A stretch of 64,000 bases of DNA, taken from positions 1,736,001-1,800,000 of the forward strand of contig JACPYL010000010.1 of NCBI GenBank assembly GCA_016196065.1, read 5' to 3'. The position numbers were made by a program, and so were the translations under genes. Of the stretch, positions 19,543-28,908 are shown piece after piece (the first letter of the stretch is position 1; each line of letters opens with the position of its first letter). Origin of the DNA: Acidobacteriota bacterium. GTDB taxonomy: Bacteria > Acidobacteriota > Terriglobia > Terriglobales > Acidobacteriaceae. The notes below the pieces were generated by a model. The model did not search any database. It saw nothing but the letters and a program-made list of their open reading frames with translations, and was not told the origin of the DNA.

Positions 19543-21021
19543 CTACTTGGAGATGCGATCGGCGACCATCACCAGAACAAGTGGATCGCCCGGGTGCTGC
19601 ATCACATAGCTGTAGTCGGGGTGAACGAAAATCAAGCCGCGAACTTTGACGGCGTCGCCGTCATTGAAGGTCGGGCTATTGCGCAGATAAGTTTGGGGGA
19701 CCTGACGGACTGAAATGGAAATCAAGCCCGTGTTCATTGTCCTGATCGCTGAATCGGATGGTACGTCGAGCGTAAAGGTTCCGAGTAGCGCGTTGTAAGA
19801 GGAGACTTGTCCAGTGACGGTCTGTTCTTCCAATTCGATCATGCGCGGAGACATGAAGCCGGCATTCACCGCATCGGGATCGGGAACAATCAGCGTGTCC
19901 CACTTCACTTCTACAGACTGCCCAGGAAATATGCGAACTTCATCAAACACAAGATCGGTGGATCCTGAGAGATCGAGGCGAGCGGCATTGACGGAATAGC
20001 CGGTGGCGAGCCAGTCCACGGTGATGTTTTTGCCCAGCAATCCGCCGGCGTAATTGACGCCCATACCGCCATCCACCAAGAAGTTGTAGTTCATACCGTC
20101 GGGCGCCAGCCCCGTGAAGGTGCCATACAATTCAGAACTGGAGGCGCTGTTTTCGATCAGTGCCACTTGCGTTGCGAGAACAACTGCGCTCGTTTGAGTT
20201 TCGGCCTGGGTTTCGACCATCATTCCGGTGAGCGCGGCGGGATCGCAATTCGCAAATACTGTGTTGTTGTCGTAGGCAATTTGCATCTCATTCCCGGCGG
20301 GCGGCTGCAAAGAGATGACCTTTGCATTGGTATCCACGGCCGTCACGGTGCCCACGAGGAACGCCACGCTTCCGGATTCGGGCTGGCCGACCGCGGGAGC
20401 GACTGGCGGCGCGGGTATCACGGCTTCCGTCGTCGCCACCAGACTGTTGATCGTGACGGTGTCGGTATTGACAGTGAAGCTTTGCGCCAGATCCAGTGAG
20501 ACGTTAAAAACCTGGGCATCAGTCCCAAGCACAAGGTTCGGGCTGAGCGCGATGGTCTGTCCGGTGATGTTCAGAGTTTGCGAAGTGAGTTGTCCGTTGT
20601 TGTCGAAGAATACGACCTGGCCGGTCATATCCGGAAGAACTAGGGCGGAGTAAGTGTCCTGATAGATGTCGCGAACGACCACGGGTTCGGTGACGATCGC
20701 GCTCCGCGTAAATTCGACGGTGATCGGGGCGGTCAGGAGTTCAAGATCCTGGGCTCCCGAGTTGGTCGCTTTCAGAGAGGTCATGGTAAGTGAGAGCGAC
20801 ACAATGCGTTCGGTGGGTACGCTTCCGACGCGAACTTCGATGGTCTGCGGATCTGGAGAACCCAATGGTCCAGGTACGACACCCAATCCGAGGGGATCGC
20901 GATTGACCTGATGGGAACCCAGGGCGCCGCTGCAGCCGGTAGTCACGACCAGTGCGCTCAGGAGGACGGCAAATCCAAATACGGCGGAAAATGTATTGAG
21001 ACGACCACGCAGCGACGACAT
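19543..21021 (-). CDS. Lipoprotein with DUF4382/DUF5666-like domains
   Basis: The protein has 492 residues. The signal peptide ends in a lipobox (LVVTTGC, Cys about 30), so it is probably a lipoprotein. The first 200 residues resemble DUF4382 (SLSLTMTSLKATNSGAQDLE, YSALVLPDMTG). The rest contains repeats of a small beta module, DUF5666-like (VGTVTAVDTNAKVISL, VTGQVSSYNALLGTFTL). Function unknown. GGAGG lies 8 bases before the ATG. It lies 68 bases upstream of the NHL-repeat gene on the same strand, so both may be one surface operon. Confidence 0.7.
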   Translation of the reverse strand: MSSLRGRLNTFSAVFGFAVLLSALVVTTGCSGALGSHQVNRDPLGLGVVPGPLGSPDPQTIEVRVGSVPTERIVSLSLTMTSLKATNSGAQDLELLTAPITVEFTRSAIVTEPVVVRDIYQDTYSALVLPDMTGQVVFFDNNGQLTSQTLNITGQTIALSPNLVLGTDAQVFNVSLDLAQSFTVNTDTVTINSLVATTEAVIPAPPVAPAVGQPESGSVAFLVGTVTAVDTNAKVISLQPPAGNEMQIAYDNNTVFANCDPAALTGMMVETQAETQTSAVVLATQVALIENSASSSELYGTFTGLAPDGMNYNFLVDGGMGVNYAGGLLGKNITVDWLATGYSVNAARLDLSGSTDLVFDEVRIFPGQSVEVKWDTLIVPDPDAVNAGFMSPRMIELEEQTVTGQVSSYNALLGTFTLDVPSDSAIRTMNTGLISISVRQVPQTYLRNSPTFNDGDAVKVRGLIFVHPDYSYVMQHPGDPLVLVMVADRISK

Positions 21022-21040
21022 CTTAATCCTCCAGAACTTG

Positions 21041-21057
21041 ACTCGAACTATTCGAGT
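21041..21057. repeat. Small palindrome in the leader of the lipoprotein gene
   Basis: ACTCGAA, CTA, TTCGAGT: 7 perfect base pairs, about 20 bases before the start codon at 21021. It could be a leader hairpin or an operator. Confidence 0.4.
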
Positions 21058-21249
21058 GCGTGCACGTCACCGCGTACTTACTTGCGAAAGTCATCGGTTA
21101 GGCGTTAACGCATCCGGCTGCCCTAAAACCGAGGTCCGGCCGAGCGACCCACGCGTGCTATATCGGCCATTGCGGAGGCAAAAAACAGGCACCACCTAGA
21201 CGTAAGTACACTGTGACGAGTTACCAAACGTGCATCCTCGAAGATGACC

Positions 21250-22071
21250 CTAGGGTTTATTGCCCGTTCCAAAGGACTTCGCCGGCATATCAGCCTCGTC
21301 GGCAGGACCAGAGAGGACAACCAGATCAATGCGGCGATTCTTGCTTCTCCCGGTTTCGGTAACGTTACTGGCGAGTGGACGATACTGCGCGTATCCGGCA
21401 ACGGAAATTCGAGCGGGATCGAAGCTGTATCGCGTCACCAGTACGGAAACGACTTCAGTAGCGCGAGCAGTCGAGAGTTCCCAGTTCGAGTGATAGGCAG
21501 CGGTGTGGATCGGGAGATCGTCCGTATGCCCTTCGACACGAATATCGAAGCCTCTGGAAGCAAGAGCCTGTCCGACGTGGGCGAGCACCGGTTCTGCGCC
21601 GGGCAACAAATGAGCGTCGCCGCTCTTGAAGAAACCGACTTCCCTGAGACTCACGACCAGGCCGTCAGGCACAACTCTCATTTCGATCTGATTTTTCTTG
21701 ATCTCGTCACGCAGCACGGTTTCGAGCTGGCGCTTTACCTCGGACACAGGAACATTCTTGAAGGAGCCGCGTGCCGGGGACATGTCATTCACAAGGCGCT
21801 CAAATTCCGGTATCGTGGGCGGCGAGATGGCCGGCGACTGAGCAGCCGCTTCGACGCGAAAAACAGCTTCCTGCTTCTGTGCGGAGAACATTCCGAGATC
21901 TGCGAATCCGACTTGAATGGCGCGGGCGACTTGTCCCACTTTTCGCTGGTCAACTTGCGATGATGCGTACAGGACAACAAAGAAGGCAAACAGCAACGTA
22001 ATAAAGTCCGCATAGGACACCAACCAACGCTCGTGACTGGCGTGGGGGGCCGGTTTCTTACGGCGTCTCAT
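21250..22071 (-). CDS. motB: Flagellar motor stator protein MotB
   Basis: The protein has 273 residues. A single membrane helix near the N-terminus carries the proton-pathway aspartate Asp22 (WLVSYADFITLLFAFFVVLYA, split at the helix start). The C-terminal OmpA-like domain binds peptidoglycan (VEGHTDDLPI, NWELSTARATEVV, KNRRIDLVV). It anchors the stator to the cell wall. The ATG overlaps the motA stop by 4 bases, so the two are translationally coupled. It is the last gene of flbD-motA-motB. Confidence 0.95.
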   Translation of the reverse strand: MRRRKKPAPHASHERWLVSYADFITLLFAFFVVLYASSQVDQRKVGQVARAIQVGFADLGMFSAQKQEAVFRVEAAAQSPAISPPTIPEFERLVNDMSPARGSFKNVPVSEVKRQLETVLRDEIKKNQIEMRVVPDGLVVSLREVGFFKSGDAHLLPGAEPVLAHVGQALASRGFDIRVEGHTDDLPIHTAAYHSNWELSTARATEVVSVLVTRYSFDPARISVAGYAQYRPLASNVTETGRSKNRRIDLVVLSGPADEADMPAKSFGTGNKP

Positions 22072-22841
22072 GCCGGCTTGTCTCCCTGCTTCTGGTGGTG
22101 CTCTTCCATGAAGCCCTGAAGTTTGGTTTCAAGCATGCGAGGGTTGATGCCTTCCAGAATCGACGCCACGCCTTCCAACGTCATTTCGCGCAGAGCCTGT
22201 TCCTGCCGCATGCGGATCTTCAACTTCCCGGATGAAGGGAGCAAGAAAATGTTGGCGGAACCGACGCCGTAGATGGTCGCTACGAAAGCGACTGCAATGC
22301 CCTTGCCGACTTCGTCAATATTTTCCAGGTGCTGCATGACTTGGATCAGGCCAAGTACAGCACCGATGATCCCGATGGTCGGAGCGAACCCGCCCGCGGA
22401 TTCGAAGACCTGGGGGATGCGCTCTTCTTCTTCCGCTTTGCTGTCGAGGTCGAACTCCATGATCTTGCGAAGTTCCTGGGGTTCAGTTCCGTCAATCGCC
22501 AACATCAGAGCTTTCTTCAGGAATGGATCCTGAATGTCATTGACTTGCGCATCCAGCGACACGATGCCGTCTTTGCGGGCCTTGGTGGCATACCCAACCA
22601 GCGTGTCAACCAGTTTGCCGGGATCGTTGGCAGGTTCAAAGAAGACCTGCGTGAGTGACTTTCCAGCCTTCAACACCGTAGCCATCGGAAACTGAACCAT
22701 TACGGCGCCGAGGGTCCCGCCAAAAACGATCATGGCGGCGGTGGGTTGTAGGATCTGGCCAATACGGCCGCCTTCGATCATGAGGCCGAGGAGGATGCCA
22801 GCGGCAGCCAGAAGAATTCCACCCAACGTACTCTTATCCAC
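22068..22841 (-). CDS. motA: Flagellar motor stator protein MotA
   Basis: The protein has 257 residues with four membrane segments (about 5-22, 33-52, 150-170, 180-200) and the family motifs GGTLGAVMVQFP, AGGFAPTIGIIGAVLGLI and VAFVATIYGVGSAN. The large cytoplasmic loop contains the charged residues that act on FliG. It forms the ion channel of the motor with MotB. It overlaps flbD by 8 bases upstream and motB by 4 bases downstream. Confidence 0.96.
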   Translation of the reverse strand: MDKSTLGGILLAAAGILLGLMIEGGRIGQILQPTAAMIVFGGTLGAVMVQFPMATVLKAGKSLTQVFFEPANDPGKLVDTLVGYATKARKDGIVSLDAQVNDIQDPFLKKALMLAIDGTEPQELRKIMEFDLDSKAEEEERIPQVFESAGGFAPTIGIIGAVLGLIQVMQHLENIDEVGKGIAVAFVATIYGVGSANIFLLPSSGKLKIRMRQEQALREMTLEGVASILEGINPRMLETKLQGFMEEHHQKQGDKPA

Positions 22842-23112
22842 GGCGGGCTCTTTCGGAATCGGTTTCGCCCGGGCCGGCGTCAGACTTTAGAAGAGTTGCG
22901 AGTGCGCCCTGCGGATTCAACGATGGCAGGCCCGCCAGCACGCTACGGCGAAATTCGATGATTCGCTGGATGACTTCATCGGGCTGTTCGCGCACCACTA
23001 CCTTCTCCCCGTTAAGCAACGTCAGGACGGTGTCGTGCGCGCTCTCGACGAACTTGATGAGGTCCGAGTTCACGGCGATGGGCTGACTGTTTAATCGTGT
23101 GAGGTGAATCAT
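22834..23112 (-). CDS. flbD: FlbD family flagellar protein
   Basis: I start at the ATG at 23112 (AAGGG about 8 bases upstream), which gives the typical FlbD beginning MIHLTRLNSQPIAVNSDLI. The 92-residue protein has the short conserved FlbD domain (FVESAHDTVLTLLNGEKVVV, split) and an unconserved C-terminal tail. FlbD-domain proteins commonly lie next to motAB; their role is poorly known. This is not the Caulobacter NtrC-type regulator of the same name. It is the first gene of the flbD-motA-motB operon, divergent from fliC. Confidence 0.88.
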   Translation of the reverse strand: MIHLTRLNSQPIAVNSDLIKFVESAHDTVLTLLNGEKVVVREQPDEVIQRIIEFRRSVLAGLPSLNPQGALATLLKSDAGPGETDSERARRG

Positions 23113-23471
23113 GCGATTCCCTTCCCGTCGCCGGAAACTGGGCCAAAACTCCAACCCGAAGCGCGGTCATCCGCGATCCTTAATCGGTACGTTGACGGCA
23201 TTTCATAAGCTGGGGCGTGTGCTTCGCGGAACTCATTAATGATGAGAACAGTATGAGAAGGGCAATCGGTGACCAACGTACATGGCCTGAAACCACCTTA
23301 GTGACGGACAGGACAGGTACAGGCGTGTAACAGAGTAGATAAAGTCCGGGCCGAGATTGTGTCGATAAGGGTCCCGACACAAACGGCCTTCTGCAAAGCA
23401 AGGGTTCCCGCGATGCGCTAACCGGCTAGCTGAAGCATAGGTCGAATCCACCTGACTAAGGAGCTTCACCA
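23113..23471. other. Divergent control region between flbD and fliC
   Basis: This 359-base gap separates the stator operon from the flagellin operon. It holds a sigma28-like promoter for fliC and a weaker sigma28-like match for flbD: minus strand, ACCGATTA at 23188-23181 with TATG 15 bases further upstream. No small gene was recognised. Confidence 0.5.
23340..23368 (+). promoter_or_regulatory. Sigma28-like (FliA) promoter of fliC
   Basis: TAAAGTCC (23340-23347), 13 bases, then GTCGATAA (23361-23368). The known consensus is TAAAGTTT-N11-GCCGATAA, so boxes match well but the spacer is 2 bases longer. The leader to the fliC start is about 100 bases. The promoter before flgM shares the TAAAG and TCCGG parts. 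Confidence 0.6.
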
Positions 23472-24320
23472 ATGTCGTTTAACATTCTCTATAACGTTCC
23501 GTCTCTGGCGGCGCAGAACCAAATGAACATGACTAGCGCGTCGCTGCAGCAAACCCTCTTCCGCTTGTCTTCGGGCTCGCGGATCAACTCCGGCGCAGAC
23601 GATGCCGCCGGACTGGCTATTGCCGATGGCTTGCAGGCGAACGTTACCGCCCTCAGCCAGTCTGCCCGTAACGCCAGCGATGGCCTCGGCGCATTGCAGG
23701 TTGCCGACGGTTCTCTGGCACAGGTCACCACTCTTCTGAACCGCGCCGTCACACTGGCCACCGAATCTGCGACCGGCACAGTGAGCGACACGCAGCGCAC
23801 GGCTCTGGACGCCGAATTCACCGCGATCAAGGCTGAAATTGACCGCATCGGCAGCAACACCACCTACAACAGCGCCGCAGTATTCAGCGGAGTGACCTCC
23901 GCGGTCTACCTCACGGACGCAACGACGGTGGGCAGCAGCTCGATCGACATCACGGTCGGAAAACTGGCCTCCACCAGCATCGGTTTCGCGGCTGGCGAAA
24001 CACCGGTCGATTTGAGCAAGAGCGACCTGACGACCGCCGCTAATGCGCAGGCTGCATTGGCGAACATCGACACTGCTATCGCCAACGTAGCCGGCGATCG
24101 CGGCGCACTCGGCGCGGTCATGAACCGCCTCCAGAGCGCGGGCAACGTTATCAGCAACCAGGTGCAGAACCTGACGCAGGCCGAAAGCTCCATCCGGTCG
24201 GCGGACATTTCGCAGGAAGTTGCGAATATGTCGAAGTACAACATTCTGCAGCAGACTGGTGTCGCCGCTCTGCAACAGTCGAACCAGATGAACCAGGGCG
24301 TTCTCCAGTTGTTGCGGTAA
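23472..24320 (+). CDS. fliC: Flagellin (short type)
   Basis: This 282-residue protein forms the filament. The N-terminal D0/D1 region (LQQTLFRLSSGSRINSGADD, AAGLAIADGLQANVTALSQS) and the C-terminal region (ALGAVMNRLQSAGNVISNQ, ADISQEVANMSKYNILQQTG) are well conserved, while the middle is only about 100 residues, so the outer D2/D3 domains are mostly missing. GGAGC lies about 8 bases before the ATG. It is the first gene of fliC-flaG-fliD-fliS, with a strong terminator after it and a sigma28-like promoter before it. Confidence 0.97.
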   Translation: MSFNILYNVPSLAAQNQMNMTSASLQQTLFRLSSGSRINSGADDAAGLAIADGLQANVTALSQSARNASDGLGALQVADGSLAQVTTLLNRAVTLATESATGTVSDTQRTALDAEFTAIKAEIDRIGSNTTYNSAAVFSGVTSAVYLTDATTVGSSSIDITVGKLASTSIGFAAGETPVDLSKSDLTTAANAQAALANIDTAIANVAGDRGALGAVMNRLQSAGNVISNQVQNLTQAESSIRSADISQEVANMSKYNILQQTGVAALQQSNQMNQGVLQLLR

Positions 24321-24343
24321 CAGTGGTAAGGCGTACTCTCCGA

Positions 24344-24377
24344 CCTGGTGGCGGTGGTACTCGCCACCAGGCGTTTT
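24344..24377 (+). terminator. Terminator after fliC
   Basis: CCTGGTGGCG (24344-24353) pairs with CGCCACCAGG (24362-24371) around an 8-base loop, followed by CGTTTT. It ends 9 bases before the flaG start, so it probably lowers expression of flaG-fliD-fliS relative to flagellin. Confidence 0.9.
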
Positions 24378-24386
24378 CCTTAGACC

Positions 24387-24716
24387 ATGCGCATCGAGAA
24401 TCCGATTCCTGAAATTCCGTTTGGTGGAGCTGCCACGAGCGCGGCGCACAAGTCCGCTCCCTTACCGCCGCAGGTGTCGGCACCGGCAGCATCGGAGTTA
24501 CCCGACGTAGTCGTCTCGGCACTCAAGCGAGATTTATCGTCCATACAATTTGCGATTGAAAACGATTCCAGCACACACGAGATTGTCGTGAAGATGGTGG
24601 ATCAATCTACTGGAGAAGTCGTGCGCCAGATCCCCTCCGAGGAGATTCTCCGTACGGCGCGGGCGATCACTGAAATGATGGCCGCCCAACAGAAACGCAT
24701 CAACGCGCGAGGATAG
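24387..24716 (+). CDS. flaG: FlaG family flagellar protein
   Basis: This 109-residue protein has an unconserved Ala/Pro-rich first 40 residues and then the FlaG domain (SIQFAIENDSSTHEIVVKMV, STGEVVRQIPSEEILR). FlaG proteins influence filament length in several bacteria. It lies between the flagellin terminator and fliD, 6 bases before fliD, in the usual fliC-flaG-fliD-fliS order. Confidence 0.9.
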   Translation: MRIENPIPEIPFGGAATSAAHKSAPLPPQVSAPAASELPDVVVSALKRDLSSIQFAIENDSSTHEIVVKMVDQSTGEVVRQIPSEEILRTARAITEMMAAQQKRINARG

Positions 24717-24722
24717 GAATTC

Positions 24723-26072
24723 ATGGGAACATTCGGTATCGATCTAAGTTCGTTGACCGGAACCACGGGCATCGATGTCAATACGCTGGTGGCGCAATTG
24801 AGTTATGTGGCTCGTGCTCCGGAGCGTGTCTGGCAGAATCATCAGCAAGGCTTACAAGTTCAGATTAACGCCTTGACGGAACTGAATACCGGTCTCGCTG
24901 ACCTGCTGACCAAGATCAACAATATGAAGGATTTGACCGGCGGTCTCGGCGCGGTCCTCACCACCTCTTCCGATTCAGCGGTAGTCAACGCGACCGCAAC
25001 CCCTGGCGCAGTGATTGGCACTCACACAGTGATTGTGAACACTCTCGCCACGACGGCGTCCTACTACAGCGCGGCGGTAGCCACCGGCGATACTGCTCTC
25101 AACAACGGCAGTTTCACGATCCAGTTGGGAAGCAACGCACCGACAACGATCACCATCGACAGCACCAACAACACATTGAACAAACTGGCCGCGAGCATTA
25201 ACAGCGCGAACCTTGGGGTTACCGCGAACGTGACGACCGACGTTTCTGGCGCACGCCTGGCACTGGTGGCGAACACTTCAGGCGCGAGCAGCGACATTAC
25301 GATCACGAACGATACCAGCGGCATGGGCTTTACCAAGGCGGCGTCGGGTAAAGACGCGACCCTCACCGTCGATGGCGTTCCCATAACGAGCAGCAGCAAT
25401 ACAGTGACTGGCGTCATTCCGAATGTCAGCTTCAGCCTGTCGGCTGCAGCTCCGGGCGAGCAGGTCGCGATTGGCATCTCTCCGGATACGGAGGCCGCCG
25501 TGCAGGCGGTTACCGACTTCGTGGATTCGTACAATACGATCGCGAAACAAATGGCTGATGGTTTCAGAGTTGATACGACTTCCCATCGGGCGGGTGCCCT
25601 GGTTGGAGACACCTCGGCAGACATCCTGCAACAGCACTTGCTGGACATGAGCACGTATTCGGTCGGCGGCGCCGGCGCCTTTACGACACTGCGGTCGCTC
25701 GGAATCACCATCGGGAACGATGGGACGATGGCGGTTGACAAGAACGCCCTCACCAAAGCCGCCAACAGTGACTACGCAAACTTCAAGAATTTCTTTCAGA
25801 GCACAGATGGTTTTGCATCTTTCTTCAGCAAGCGCTTGACCGAGGAAACGAGTCCCACACAGGGATTGGTCTCGGTGGACATGAAGGGCTTGCAGGCAAC
25901 GCAGCAGAGTCTGCAGAAACAAGTCGACGACTTTGAGCAGTTTCTCCTTGCACAACAGCAGCAATGGCAAAAACAGTACGAGCAGGCAAACATCATATTG
26001 CAGCAGTTGCCACAACTCCAGAAGCAGATCGAGAGCCAGCTGGGAACTTTGAGCACGAGCAGCAGCAAATGA
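24723..26072 (+). CDS. fliD: Flagellar hook-associated protein 2, filament cap FliD
   Basis: This 449-residue protein forms the cap under which flagellin polymerises. The N-terminal FliD_N domain (IDVNTLVAQLSYVARAPERV) and the C-terminal FliD_C (VTDFVDSYNTIAKQMADGF, GITIGNDGTMAVDKNAL) are recognisable. The end is a Gln-rich coiled coil (about 395-440). The stop overlaps the fliS start by 4 bases (ATGA). Confidence 0.95.
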   Translation: MGTFGIDLSSLTGTTGIDVNTLVAQLSYVARAPERVWQNHQQGLQVQINALTELNTGLADLLTKINNMKDLTGGLGAVLTTSSDSAVVNATATPGAVIGTHTVIVNTLATTASYYSAAVATGDTALNNGSFTIQLGSNAPTTITIDSTNNTLNKLAASINSANLGVTANVTTDVSGARLALVANTSGASSDITITNDTSGMGFTKAASGKDATLTVDGVPITSSSNTVTGVIPNVSFSLSAAAPGEQVAIGISPDTEAAVQAVTDFVDSYNTIAKQMADGFRVDTTSHRAGALVGDTSADILQQHLLDMSTYSVGGAGAFTTLRSLGITIGNDGTMAVDKNALTKAANSDYANFKNFFQSTDGFASFFSKRLTEETSPTQGLVSVDMKGLQATQQSLQKQVDDFEQFLLAQQQQWQKQYEQANIILQQLPQLQKQIESQLGTLSTSSSK

Positions 26073-26500
26073 ATTCGGACACGCTCCAATATCGTGTGGC
26101 GGCGGTGCAGAGTGCGACGCCGGTCCAGTTGGTGTGCATGCTGTATGACACCCTCGTGCGGGACCTCAAGCGCGCGCTGGACGCGATCGACAACAAGAAC
26201 ATCGAGACACGGGCTGATGAGGTCAAGCATGCGTTGCTGGTGTTAGACCAACTGGACTCGTGGCTTGATTTCAACAACGGAGGCGCCGCGGCCACGAGCC
26301 TGAGCCGGTTCTACGCGGTGGCTCGAAGCAGGATTGTAGAAGGCCACGCCAAGGTCGATCCGGCGCTATTTCAGGAACAGATTCGCCTCTTTCTTGAAGT
26401 ACGGTCGGCCTGGGAGCAAGCGGAAGCAACGCGAAAAGCGAGCGCCGGTCCTGCTGTACCCGAAACAAAAGGTTCTTCCAGCTTGAGTTGTTCGGCCTAG
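26069..26500 (+). CDS. fliS: Flagellin export chaperone FliS
   Basis: I start at the ATG at 26069, which overlaps the fliD stop (ATGA). The 143-residue helical protein has the FliS signature (ATPVQLVCMLYDTLVRDLKR, KHALLVLDQLDSWLDFNNGG). FliS binds the flagellin C-terminus and prevents early polymerisation in the cytoplasm. Translational coupling to fliD is usual. The last 25 residues are Ala/Ser-rich and unconserved. Confidence 0.93.
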   Translation: MNSDTLQYRVAAVQSATPVQLVCMLYDTLVRDLKRALDAIDNKNIETRADEVKHALLVLDQLDSWLDFNNGGAAATSLSRFYAVARSRIVEGHAKVDPALFQEQIRLFLEVRSAWEQAEATRKASAGPAVPETKGSSSLSCSA

Positions 26501-26648
26501 GTCCCAGCGGTTTTCAATTGATAGTCCCCGATGAGCTGATCGTTCCGCCCGCCCATAGGGCGCACCCAACTCCATTGAGTCGACCTATGAGGCCCGGAAT
26601 ACTCTCAGTTTCTAGAAGCAGCATTACACGGCAACGGCACGACGTGGC

Positions 26649-27533
26649 CTACCGTAGGTAGTCGAGCAGGGACGGTTGCAGGACCTTCGCAGCGGCCGCC
26701 AGGGCAGCCTGGTGCGTTGTCTGCGCTTGCGCCAGGTCGGTGGCAGCCTTGGCGAGATCGACTCCTACCAGGCCATTGTCTTGCGTTTTCAGTGCCAGGT
26801 TGCGCTGCTGGAGCGCCTGTTCATCGCCGTTCAGCTGGTTGAGATTGTTGCCATAGAAGGCGCGCTGTGCGCTCAGGTAGCTCAACGACGTGCTCACAGC
26901 CGTGGTCGCGGTGCCAATGGCGGCGTGATCTCCACTCTGAAGGGCGGTGATGAGTTGCTGGAGTGAATCCATAACGCTGGATCCGGGCTGCTGGAACAGT
27001 TGATCTCCGGGCACGTTGATGGCAAGTGCGCGGCCATCCGCGATGGCAACGTTGTTCACGCCTTCATTTCCGTTGTAGGTAACACCGGTCGGGGTTAGCG
27101 TAAAAGGAGAAGTAGTGGTGGCGGTTCCCGCAAAAATATAGGTTCCATGAAACGATGTATTGGCTAACTGAACGACGCTATTCAACACACCTTGTACAAC
27201 TTGAAGAATGGCATTGAGGTCCAGCTGGCTCATGGTGCCATTGGCGCCTTCGGTGCCGAGGCTAATCGCCTGATTGAGATTGGTCACAATCGATCCCAGG
27301 GCGGCGTCGGCAGTTTGGTTGAGCGCTCGAACGCTCGCGACACTTTGCAGATATTGGTCGATGCGTGATTCCACCGCGACGTTGCCGCTGTAGATTGCTG
27401 CAGCCGCCGGATCGTCCGAGGGCTGATTGACACGCCTGCCGGTAGACAGCTGCAGAAGGACGGTCTGCTGCCGTTCCTGCGTGGTTGAAAGTGCAGCGAG
27501 AACGTCGTCAGTGGGATTCGGATTAATACGCAT
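26649..27533 (-). CDS. flgL: Flagellar hook-associated protein 3 FlgL
   Basis: The protein has 294 residues with flagellin-like D0/D1 ends: N-terminal LSTGRRVNQPSDDPAAAA and C-terminal AATDLAQAQTTHQAALAAAA. It joins the filament to FlgK at the hook. The start lies 4 bases after the flgK stop. It is the last gene of flgM-flgN-flgK-flgL and converges on fliS with a 148-base gap holding only a weak 5-base-pair hairpin (26550-26562). Confidence 0.95.
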   Translation of the reverse strand: MRINPNPTDDVLAALSTTQERQQTVLLQLSTGRRVNQPSDDPAAAAIYSGNVAVESRIDQYLQSVASVRALNQTADAALGSIVTNLNQAISLGTEGANGTMSQLDLNAILQVVQGVLNSVVQLANTSFHGTYIFAGTATTTSPFTLTPTGVTYNGNEGVNNVAIADGRALAINVPGDQLFQQPGSSVMDSLQQLITALQSGDHAAIGTATTAVSTSLSYLSAQRAFYGNNLNQLNGDEQALQQRNLALKTQDNGLVGVDLAKAATDLAQAQTTHQAALAAAAKVLQPSLLDYLR

Positions 27534-27537
27534 AGGC

Positions 27538-28905
27538 TTAGGCCGGGATCATGTTAATGACGGTCTGCGTCATCTGATCGATCGTGGTGATGACGCGCGC
27601 CGCTGCCGAGAAAGCATGCTGGTAGCGGATTAGATTGGCAGATTCCTCGTCGATCGAGACGCCGGAGACGCCCTGACGCTGGTCTTTGAGTTGCTGCAGT
27701 GAGAGCGCAGAAGCATCCATCTCAGCTTTAGCTTGGGCGGCGGCATCGCCGACACTGAAGACAAGTGCTGCGTAAGAGTCGTCGGGCGTTTTGCCGGACG
27801 GCAATGCCTGGTTCCGGACATCCAGCAATTTCTGGACATTGCCGTTGCTGCCTGCCGCTCCGTCGGAACTGGCGGCAATGGCGTTCGGATCGGTGATCGC
27901 CACTCCGAAACCGAGTGCCGCTCCTGCTCCCGCTGCGACCGGTGTGAAGAAATCCTGTCCGGCAGCGCCGTTCAAATCGAAACCCTGATGGTGCGCTGCG
28001 TTGAAGTTCGCAGCGAATCCGGAAGCCATGTCATTCAATTGGATGAGCACATTGGGAATGGCCTGGTCCCGGACGGCGAAGAGTCCGCCGAGCTGTCCTC
28101 CTTTAAGGGAGGCGGTGATGTCCTGACCCAGCGCAAATACGTGTTGGTTACCGGAAGAGTCTGGAGAAGCCTGCAGCGTGAAGCTTTGTCCGCCCACAAC
28201 CAGCGCCGTACCACTTCCGGTCGTGATGGTTTCGTCCTGTTCGGTCTGAATCACGTGAACGTCAGTGATCTGCGAAAGTTGATTGACCAGTTCGTTGCGC
28301 TGATCTTCCAGCGCACCCGCATCCTTGCCGAGACTGGTTAAGGCTCTGACTTGCACATTGAGACGTGCGATCTCGGCAGTCAAGCGGTTGATGTTGTTCA
28401 CCGATTGGACGACGTTCTGATTGAGATTGGTTTGAATCTCTGAGAGTTGACTGACTGTGTTGTGGAAATCGTTCGCAAGATTGTTTGCGGCCGTGAGCAC
28501 AGCCTGCCGCAAGGGCAGGTTGGTCGGGTCGGTGGAGAGCTGGTTGAGGCTGTTGAAGAATGCAGTCACGTCAGAACCGATGCCGCGCGCTGAATTGCTG
28601 AACAGGGCTTGGACCTGGTTGAGAAAGCCAGTTTGGGTGCTGGCATTATTTTGCTGCTGGCTCTCATCGAGGATGCGCAGTTCAAGCAGGCGGTCTCGAA
28701 TGCTATCGACGCTCTTTAGCGTGACGCCCTGGCCGTAGAGTACGCTGCCCAGAAGTACCGGAGTTGCTTCCGTGAAGATCGGAACTTCGCGCGAGTAGCC
28801 GGGTGTATTGACGTTCGCAATATTGTTGGAAGTGGTAGCAAGCGCGCCTTGTTCGGCCTGCAAGGCTTGCGCGGCCATCAACATTGAAGCGGTGAGTCCA
28901 CCCAT
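27538..28905 (-). CDS. flgK: Flagellar hook-associated protein 1 FlgK
   Basis: The protein has 455 residues. The N-terminus has the rod/hook family motif (ATTSNNIANVNTPGYSREVP) and the C-terminus the matching motif (SANLIRYQHAFSAAARVITT). It forms the hook-filament junction next to the hook. It lies between flgN and flgL, 3 bases after flgN, in the standard late operon. Confidence 0.95.
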   Translation of the reverse strand: MGGLTASMLMAAQALQAEQGALATTSNNIANVNTPGYSREVPIFTEATPVLLGSVLYGQGVTLKSVDSIRDRLLELRILDESQQQNNASTQTGFLNQVQALFSNSARGIGSDVTAFFNSLNQLSTDPTNLPLRQAVLTAANNLANDFHNTVSQLSEIQTNLNQNVVQSVNNINRLTAEIARLNVQVRALTSLGKDAGALEDQRNELVNQLSQITDVHVIQTEQDETITTGSGTALVVGGQSFTLQASPDSSGNQHVFALGQDITASLKGGQLGGLFAVRDQAIPNVLIQLNDMASGFAANFNAAHHQGFDLNGAAGQDFFTPVAAGAGAALGFGVAITDPNAIAASSDGAAGSNGNVQKLLDVRNQALPSGKTPDDSYAALVFSVGDAAAQAKAEMDASALSLQQLKDQRQGVSGVSIDEESANLIRYQHAFSAAARVITTIDQMTQTVINMIPA

Positions 28906-28908
28906 GCT

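Noticed and set aside
22834-23112. FlbD as the Caulobacter sigma54 regulator
   Set aside because: The protein is only 92 residues and belongs to the unrelated short FlbD family found next to motAB.
23466-24449. Open frame of 327 codons antisense to fliC
   Set aside because: Mirror of flagellin codon use; rich in Arg and Gly without domain character.
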